From assembly GCA_937957805.1 (NCBI GenBank), contig CALFXW010000152.1, positions 1 to 13,586 on the forward strand: DNA of 13,586 bases. Reading direction: 5' to 3'. The notes beneath the pieces were generated by a model, which saw nothing but the letters and a program-made list of their open reading frames with translations, was not told the DNA's origin and made no database searches. This document shows, in pieces, positions 7,339 through 13,586 of the stretch (its first letter is position 1; each line of letters begins with the position of its first letter). This stretch comes from an uncultured Sphingopyxis sp. GTDB lineage: Bacteria > Pseudomonadota > Alphaproteobacteria > Sphingomonadales > Sphingomonadaceae. The position numbers were made by a program, and so were the translations under genes.

Positions 7339-7459
7339 AGGCAAAACGCGCCGTTTCCCGCCCTTTGTAACAATATCTGGGCATATTGATGCCCCAAAGA
7401 CCGAAAATTGCGCATCCCGCCCAATATCATCGTCGCAAATGGCATGAATCGCGCCAATT

Positions 7460-9850
<2,391 letters not shown>

Positions 9851-9903
9851 TATGGCTCCGGTTCAGTGCGGGGCATTTACCCGCGTCCAATATGTTGGAT
9901 GAA

Positions 9904-9931
9904 AGATGGGGGCGACAGGGCCAAATTCAAT
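9904..9931 (-). promoter_or_regulatory. Heat-shock (sigma-32/RpoH type) promoter of lon
   Basis: On the minus strand ATTGAA (complement of 9926-9931) is followed after 14 nt by CCCCATCT (complement of 9904-9911). The E. coli RpoH consensus is CTTGAA-N13-17-CCCCATnT, so the -10 matches fully and the -35 in five of six bases. Transcription would start near 9897, about 47 nt before the lon ATG. lon is a known RpoH regulon member, which supports the call. Confidence 0.75.
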
Positions 9932-9950
9932 GGTTGCGCCGCGCGGCCGC

Positions 9951-10289
9951 TTACATCCCCGGCAGGTTGAACCCCGGCGGTAGAGGCAGCCCTTGGGTCA
10001 TTTTCGCCATTTCTGCGCTGCTCGCCGCATCCGCCTTGGCCCGCGCATCGTTGATGGCCGCTGCGACCAAATCCTCTACCATTTGTTTTTCACCCGGTGC
10101 CAGCAGGCTGGGGTCAATGTCCACCCGACGGATTCGCCCTTTGGCGGTCGCGGTGATTTTGACCAGACCGCCGCCCGACACGCCCTCTACCTCTATTTGG
10201 TCGAGCTTGGCCTGCGCTTCGCCCATTTGCTGCTGGATCGTCTCTGCCGCCTGTTGCGCAGCAGCGATCATTTCTTCCATCGATTTCAT
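9951..10289 (-). CDS. ybaB: YbaB/EbfC family nucleoid-associated protein
   Basis: A 112-residue protein, typical for the family. A long N-terminal helix (MKSMEEMIAAAQQAAETIQQ) is followed by the conserved core with EGVSGGGLVKITATAKGRI and DPSLLAPGEKQMVEDLVAAA, and a C-terminal Gly/Pro-rich tail PLPPGFNLPGM that closely resembles other YbaB proteins. It forms 'tweezer' dimers that bind DNA and associate with the nucleoid; its exact role is unsettled. The ATG is preceded by GGAG 5 nt upstream. Only 27 nt separate it from the dnaX stop, so the two are very likely co-transcribed, as in most bacteria. recR, the usual third gene, is absent and lon follows instead. Confidence 0.95.
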   Translation of the reverse strand: MKSMEEMIAAAQQAAETIQQQMGEAQAKLDQIEVEGVSGGGLVKITATAKGRIRRVDIDPSLLAPGEKQMVEDLVAAAINDARAKADAASSAEMAKMTQGLPLPPGFNLPGM

Positions 10290-10316
10290 ACTGGCTCCAT
10301 TTGATATGTTCGTCTG

Positions 10317-12074
10317 TCAGCCTTGGGGCAGGAATTTGGCGTTGGGGAATGCTTCAAAAATCGCCGCCACGGTCGGATTTTCTTTGGCCAATGCCTCTGT
10401 CGCCGCCTCGGCTGCAAGCTTCGCCTCCCCCATCGTCGGGGCACCCGGCCCCTCCCCAAAGGCGACGCGCAGCGGCCCGATGGCTTTTAGCGCCCGGGCG
10501 ATCCGCGCCAGCACCAGATCATCCATCCCCTCGCCGCGAGCCAGCAGTAATTTGGTGGCATCTAGGGTAATCAGACGGCCATGGCGGCGCAACAGCGATG
10601 CGCCCTCCACCTCCCCCGCCGCAATGAGATGGTCGATCAATTCGGGCAAATCCGTGGCGCAGGCGATCGGCGCATCGTCCGTCGCCGGGTCAATAGCTAT
10701 CGCCCTTTGTGCGGCACATGTATCCGGCCCATTGTCATAGCTGCGCGCCATATCGAGTGGTGTGTGCGGCGACGCTGGGGGCGGCGGCGATGCAGCAGGC
10801 GCGCTGCCCGTGGTGATAACGACCGACCCGTTTTGCAGCATTTTTGTCAATTCATCCGGGTCGGGCATGGTCGCAGCATGGGCAATGCGCAGCAACGCCA
10901 TGTCGAGCGCAACCGCCGGATCCGCAGCCTCCGCCACTTCGCCTTGTGCGCGCAGCAACAATTGCCACAGTCGCTGGATCGCGGCCATGCCCATCGCACC
11001 TGCCCAAATGGCGATAGCTGCTTGGTCATCGTCGGACAGCGCCGCATCACCCTTGCGCGCCGCGCGGTGGAGCGCAATGCCATGGACAAGGCGCATCAGG
11101 CTGCGGACAATTGCAACCGGGTCGACGCCCAGCGCATATTGCGCCGCCGCTGCATCGATCGCCGCTGTGCCATCTCCCGCCAGAATATGGCCAAGCAGGT
11201 GGCGCGCCGCGCCACCATCGGCAAGGCCGAGCATGGCGCTGACTTGCGCCGCCGTAACGCATAATCCGGCGTGCTCTGCATCCCCCGCTTCGGCAGCATG
11301 GGCGATTGCCTGATCGAGGATGGAGAGGCCATCACGCACTGAACCATCAGCAGCAGCAGCGATCATCCGCACCGCCGCATCTTCCCCCACCACCGATTCA
11401 AGCGCCAATATGCGTTGAAAATGGTCGAACAACATCTCGGGCGTGATGCGGCGCAAGTCAAAGCGCTGGCAGCGCGACAGGACGGTAATCGGCACCTTGT
11501 GCACTTCGGTCGTCGCGAAGATAAAGATAACTCCCGGCGGCGGCTCCTCCAGCGTCTTGAGCAACGCGTTGAACGCGTTTTTCGACAGCATATGCACTTC
11601 GTCGATGATGTATATTTTATAGCGGGCAGAAACGGCAGCATAGCGCACCGCCTCTATAATCTCGCGAATATCATCAACGCCGGTGTGGCTGGCCGCGTCC
11701 ATTTCGACGACATCGATGTGCCGCCCCTCCGCAATCGAGCGGCAGGCATCGCATGCATCGCACGGGTCGATGGTGGGGCTGCCCGTCCCATCCGGTCCGG
11801 TGCAATTCAACCCCTTGGCGATCAAACGCGCGGTGGAGGTTTTACCCACCCCGCGAACCCCGGTCATCAAAAACGCATGGGCGATACGGCCACGCCGGAT
11901 AGCGTTGGCGAGCGTCGTCACCATCGCTTGCTGACCGATTAGCTCCGAAAATCGCTGCGGCCGATATTTGCGCGCCAATACGCGATAGCCGCCGTCCGCC
12001 GCCTTTGCAGGGGAAGTTTCCGGCAGCGCCATGCCCAAAAAGGGCGCATCTTGATCAGGAAGAGATTCGCTCAC
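10317..12074 (-). CDS. dnaX: DNA polymerase III subunit gamma/tau
   Basis: A 585-residue clamp-loader ATPase. Before the AAA+ domain comes the typical VLARKYRPQRFSELIGQ (about 32-48). Walker A is GVRGVGKT (72-79). The zinc site is Cys91, Cys105, Cys108 and Cys111. Walker B with IIDEVH is at 156-161, and the SRC motif holding the arginine finger is at 200-202. Domain III follows, then an Ala/Pro-rich linker near 430-450 and a tau-like C-terminal region. It loads the sliding clamp and holds the polymerase cores at the replication fork. I saw no A-rich slippery site for making a shorter gamma form. The start is GTG (12072-12074) with no clear ribosome-binding site. The next in-frame ATG, at codon 15, would remove only a non-conserved leader. 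The gene lies 39 nt behind the PAP2 gene. Confidence 0.97.
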   Translation of the reverse strand: MSESLPDQDAPFLGMALPETSPAKAADGGYRVLARKYRPQRFSELIGQQAMVTTLANAIRRGRIAHAFLMTGVRGVGKTSTARLIAKGLNCTGPDGTGSPTIDPCDACDACRSIAEGRHIDVVEMDAASHTGVDDIREIIEAVRYAAVSARYKIYIIDEVHMLSKNAFNALLKTLEEPPPGVIFIFATTEVHKVPITVLSRCQRFDLRRITPEMLFDHFQRILALESVVGEDAAVRMIAAAADGSVRDGLSILDQAIAHAAEAGDAEHAGLCVTAAQVSAMLGLADGGAARHLLGHILAGDGTAAIDAAAAQYALGVDPVAIVRSLMRLVHGIALHRAARKGDAALSDDDQAAIAIWAGAMGMAAIQRLWQLLLRAQGEVAEAADPAVALDMALLRIAHAATMPDPDELTKMLQNGSVVITTGSAPAASPPPPASPHTPLDMARSYDNGPDTCAAQRAIAIDPATDDAPIACATDLPELIDHLIAAGEVEGASLLRRHGRLITLDATKLLLARGEGMDDLVLARIARALKAIGPLRVAFGEGPGAPTMGEAKLAAEAATEALAKENPTVAAIFEAFPNAKFLPQG

Positions 12075-12113
12075 TGGATAAGATTAGGGCGTGGAGCCAC
12101 CATATCCAAGCAT

Positions 12114-12695
12114 TCAAAATCGCATGGCGAAATGGATGCCCCCGCCGTTGGTGTCACCCCATGGCATGATGACCATATTTTCGCGCGGCTTACGGGTCAG
12201 GAGCAGCCCCGCAATCTCCCCAATCGCCGCCCCCACCAGCACATCATGGACATGGTGCTTATCCGCTTCGACGCGCGACAGGCCGACAAATGCCGCCGCG
12301 ACATGCGCTGCAATACCGACATCGCGCCCCTGCCGTTCCATAAGCGTTGCCGCGGCGGCAAAGCTGATCGACGTATGGCCGGATGGGAAACTGCGCCGGT
12401 CGCTGCCATCGGGGCGCAATTCGGGAAAGCTTTGTTTCAGCCCCTCGGTCGCCAAAAAGGTCGCGCCCAGCGACATGCCTGCTTGTAACGCGCCATCGCC
12501 ATCCCCTTCGACCGCCGGGACGCCAACGGCGGCGAGCACCAGAGCGGTGCGCACGGCCGAGCCCGCATCCTCCCACGTCTGATCGCCCGCATGCGCCGGG
12601 GTGGCAGCCAATGCCAGCGGCACAAAAGCCGCTGCCAAGGTGATGTTATGGGGTATTATTTGCATCACATCAGCATGCGACAGTCGCGCCGCCAT
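12114..12695 (-). CDS. PAP2-family (type 2 phosphatidic acid phosphatase-like) exported protein
   Basis: All three parts of the acid-phosphatase signature are intact: K-x6-RP in KQSFPELRP, then PSGH, then SR-x5-H-x3-D in SRVEADKHHVHD. With the start used here (ATG at 12695, 193 aa) these are near residues 87-95, 104-107 and 140-151. A signal peptide with hydrophobic core LAAAFVPLALAATPAHA and cleavage before GDQ sends it across the inner membrane. It probably removes phosphate from a lipid such as phosphatidate, undecaprenyl diphosphate or lipid A; the substrate cannot be read from the sequence. The last residues (GGGIHFAMRF) resemble a terminal beta-strand of outer-membrane proteins. The start is uncertain: ATG at 12665 is also possible, neither has a clear Shine-Dalgarno, and the longer frame to 12845 crosses the ffs RNA and is rejected. 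Confidence 0.85.
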   Translation of the reverse strand: MAARLSHADVMQIIPHNITLAAAFVPLALAATPAHAGDQTWEDAGSAVRTALVLAAVGVPAVEGDGDGALQAGMSLGATFLATEGLKQSFPELRPDGSDRRSFPSGHTSISFAAAATLMERQGRDVGIAAHVAAAFVGLSRVEADKHHVHDVLVGAAIGEIAGLLLTRKPRENMVIMPWGDTNGGGIHFAMRF

Positions 12696-12720
12696 TGCAA
12701 TCATGCGAGGTGCATGGGGT

Positions 12721-12809
12721 GGGAGCCGGAACGACCCGCCGCGAATTCGTTGCGGCTGCTTCCTTCCGGATCTGACCGGGTTGGCGAAGACGGCGTCCGC
12801 CCGACTCCC
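12721..12809 (-). ncRNA. ffs: 4.5S RNA, small bacterial signal recognition particle RNA
   Basis: The minus strand contains GGTCAGATCCGGAAGGAAGC, the apical Ffh-binding loop that is nearly invariant in SRP RNA. The flanks close a long hairpin: GGGAGTCGG at the 5' end (complement of 12801-12809) pairs over 9 bp, one of them G-U, with CCGGCTCCC at the 3' end (complement of 12721-12729). The mature RNA is therefore about 90-95 nt, the usual size for this type. Together with Ffh and FtsY it delivers nascent membrane proteins to the translocon. It lies between the ferredoxin and PAP2 genes. In many alphaproteobacteria ffs lies near dnaX, in line with this position. Confidence 0.93.
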
Positions 12810-12816
12810 GTCGCGG

Positions 12817-12845
12817 CCTATGGCGATGACGCAGCGCTTTGGCAA
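12817..12845 (-). promoter_or_regulatory. Probable ffs promoter
   Basis: On the minus strand TTGCCA (12840-12845) and CATAGG (12817-12822) are 17 nt apart. The -10 ends 7 nt before the G that opens the SRP RNA stem at 12809, which is the expected start. An alternative -10, a perfect TATAAT at 12856-12861, overlaps the ferredoxin stop codon but has no good -35 and would start ~36 nt too far upstream. Confidence 0.45.
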
Positions 12846-12856
12846 GTGTTGTGGGA

Positions 12857-13195
12857 TTATAGACCCTGCATATTGCGGCTCTCACGCGGCAATTTGACGG
12901 TCAATTCGGATGGACAATCGCCCAGCCGTATCTGGCATGACAGGCGGCTTGTGCGACAGGCACCGGCAGCAAAGTCGAGCATATCTTCCTCCGCCTCGCT
13001 CGCTGGGGGGAGCAGCGCAAAATGCGCCGGATCGACGATGACATGGCAGGTTGAACAGGCCATCTGCCCCTCACACGTCCCCTCCAGCGGCAGGCCGAGC
13101 GATTGGGCGAGCGTCAACAGGCTGCTGTCGCCATCGCCCTGTCCCACAGATTGCCCTTCGCCATCGGCATGCAGAAAGCGCACTTCGACCATCAT
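12857..13195 (-). CDS. [2Fe-2S] ferredoxin, adrenodoxin/Isc type
   Basis: A 112-residue protein of plant/adrenodoxin fold. The cluster ligands are Cys41, Cys47, Cys50 and Cys87, in C-x5-C-x2-C-x36-C spacing (CEGQMACSTCHV and LSCQI), which is the adrenodoxin/putidaredoxin/Fdx class. An acidic helix, SEAEEDMLDF (66-75), just before the last Cys is where redox partners dock in this class. It carries single electrons in the cytoplasm. The ATG overlaps the stop of the preceding desulfurase gene by 4 bp (ATGA) and is preceded by AGGGA, so the two are translationally coupled. This suggests a role in Fe-S assembly, like Fdx beside IscS, but a separate electron-transfer role cannot be excluded. Confidence 0.93.
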   Translation of the reverse strand: MMVEVRFLHADGEGQSVGQGDGDSSLLTLAQSLGLPLEGTCEGQMACSTCHVIVDPAHFALLPPASEAEEDMLDFAAGACRTSRLSCQIRLGDCPSELTVKLPRESRNMQGL

Positions 13196-13586
13196 ATTTC
13201 CCTTTGCGCCAGCGCCGCATCGTTAATCGCGCGCAATGCATCGCGCAGGTCCGCCTCGCCGGTATAGCGCCCCCAACCGAGGCGCAGCGACGAACGCGCC
13301 GCCGCGCCGTCCACCCCCATGGCGCGCAGGACGTGGCTGGCTTTGCCCGACCCACTGGCGCAGGCGCTGCCCAGCGAAAAGGCGATGTCACGCAAATCGG
13401 ACAGCAACCGCGCGCCATTCACGCCGTCCAGCCGGATATTTAGGTTGCCGTGCCAGCGCGCATGCACCGAACCATTGACCTGCCAGCCGGGCAATTGCTC
13501 CATGGCAACGGCCCAGAGGCGCGCGACGTGGAGCGCATCCTCAGCCATGCGGGCGCGTGCCACCTCTGCCGCTGCACCAAAACCGA
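13192..13586 (-). CDS. Cysteine desulfurase (NifS/IscS-like), C-terminal part cut by window edge
   Basis: 130 codons plus stop are visible and the 5' part lies beyond the window. The GTG at 13561-13563 is an internal valine, since the frame continues upstream as GFGAAAEVARAR, a typical desulfurase stretch. The active-site loop is GSACASGSGK, with the catalytic Cys codon at 13360-13362, followed by SHVLRAMG and the small C-terminal domain with SLRLGWGRYT. These PLP enzymes take sulfur from cysteine as a persulfide and give it to Fe-S cluster or tRNA thiolation scaffolds. The PLP lysine is in the missing part. The overlap with the ferredoxin gene points to Fe-S work. Whether it is IscS, NifS or another class V enzyme cannot be decided from this half. 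Confidence 0.9.
   Translation of the reverse strand, partial: GFGAAAEVARARMAEDALHVARLWAVAMEQLPGWQVNGSVHARWHGNLNIRLDGVNGARLLSDLRDIAFSLGSACASGSGKASHVLRAMGVDGAAARSSLRLGWGRYTGEADLRDALRAINDAALAQREI

Noticed and set aside
7379..7394. Hairpin GGGCA/TGCCC as a terminator of lon
   Set aside because: The stem is only 5 bp with no T tract, and it is about 65 nt past the stop.
10317..12074. Programmed frameshift in dnaX producing a short gamma subunit
   Set aside because: No A-rich slippery heptamer was found in the right frame.
12696..12845. N-terminal extension of the PAP2 protein to 12845
   Set aside because: It would translate the 4.5S RNA hairpin; the signal peptide begins after it.
13192..13563. 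Treating GTG at 13561-13563 as the start of a small complete protein
   Set aside because: The frame continues upstream with typical desulfurase sequence, so the gene is merely cut by the window edge.

Overview
The window reads as a chromosomal segment of an alphaproteobacterium, most likely a sphingomonad. This rests on GC-rich coding (about 60-65%), Sphingomonadales-like protein sequences (Lon, DnaX, HU, YbaB, a very large glycine-rich FHA-type adhesin) and the gene linkages. The assignment is a judgement by eye, not from a search. The first ~965 bases do not fit the rest and look like a mosaic of unrelated gene pieces.

Left end (1-965): a fragment of a contractile tail sheath protein is read on the minus strand (1-596). 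It abuts three short plus-strand pieces in one shared reading frame: an ABC-permease-like piece (~582-686), a proline-rich linker (~687-812) and a DegP/HtrA PDZ-like piece (~813-959). That frame runs without a stop into the adhesin. This is either a chimeric join (assembly, amplification or library) or a real rearrangement that gave the adhesin a patchwork N-terminus. I lean towards an artefact, but the frame preservation deserves a check.

Adhesin (960-6614, plus): the 3' part, about 1,880 codons, of a filamentous-haemagglutinin/two-partner-secretion-like surface protein. The first half is a Gly/Asp-rich repeat region, the middle is a beta-helix-like region, and the end has a Cys pair and an acidic tail. 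No signal peptide, ESPR or TPS domain is visible. A terminator-like hairpin follows the stop.

Right part (6690-13586, all minus strand): reading in the direction of transcription, the order is cysteine desulfurase (cut by the window edge), 2Fe-2S ferredoxin, 4.5S SRP RNA (ffs), PAP2-family phosphatase, dnaX, ybaB, lon, hupB, tRNA-Val(CAC). The desulfurase and ferredoxin overlap by 4 bp and form an Fe-S pair. dnaX and ybaB are a classic pair, here followed by lon instead of the more usual recR. lon has a very good heat-shock (sigma-32 type) promoter just upstream, and lon-hupB is a widely conserved neighbourhood. This part is mostly housekeeping: protein targeting, replication, nucleoid structure and proteolysis.

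There is no CRISPR array, insertion sequence or recognisable defence system. Apart from the left-end mosaic and the adhesin, the window is ordinary core genome. The longest stretch without a protein gene is 6615-6975. It holds two hairpins, the tRNA and its possible promoter, and the hupB terminator.
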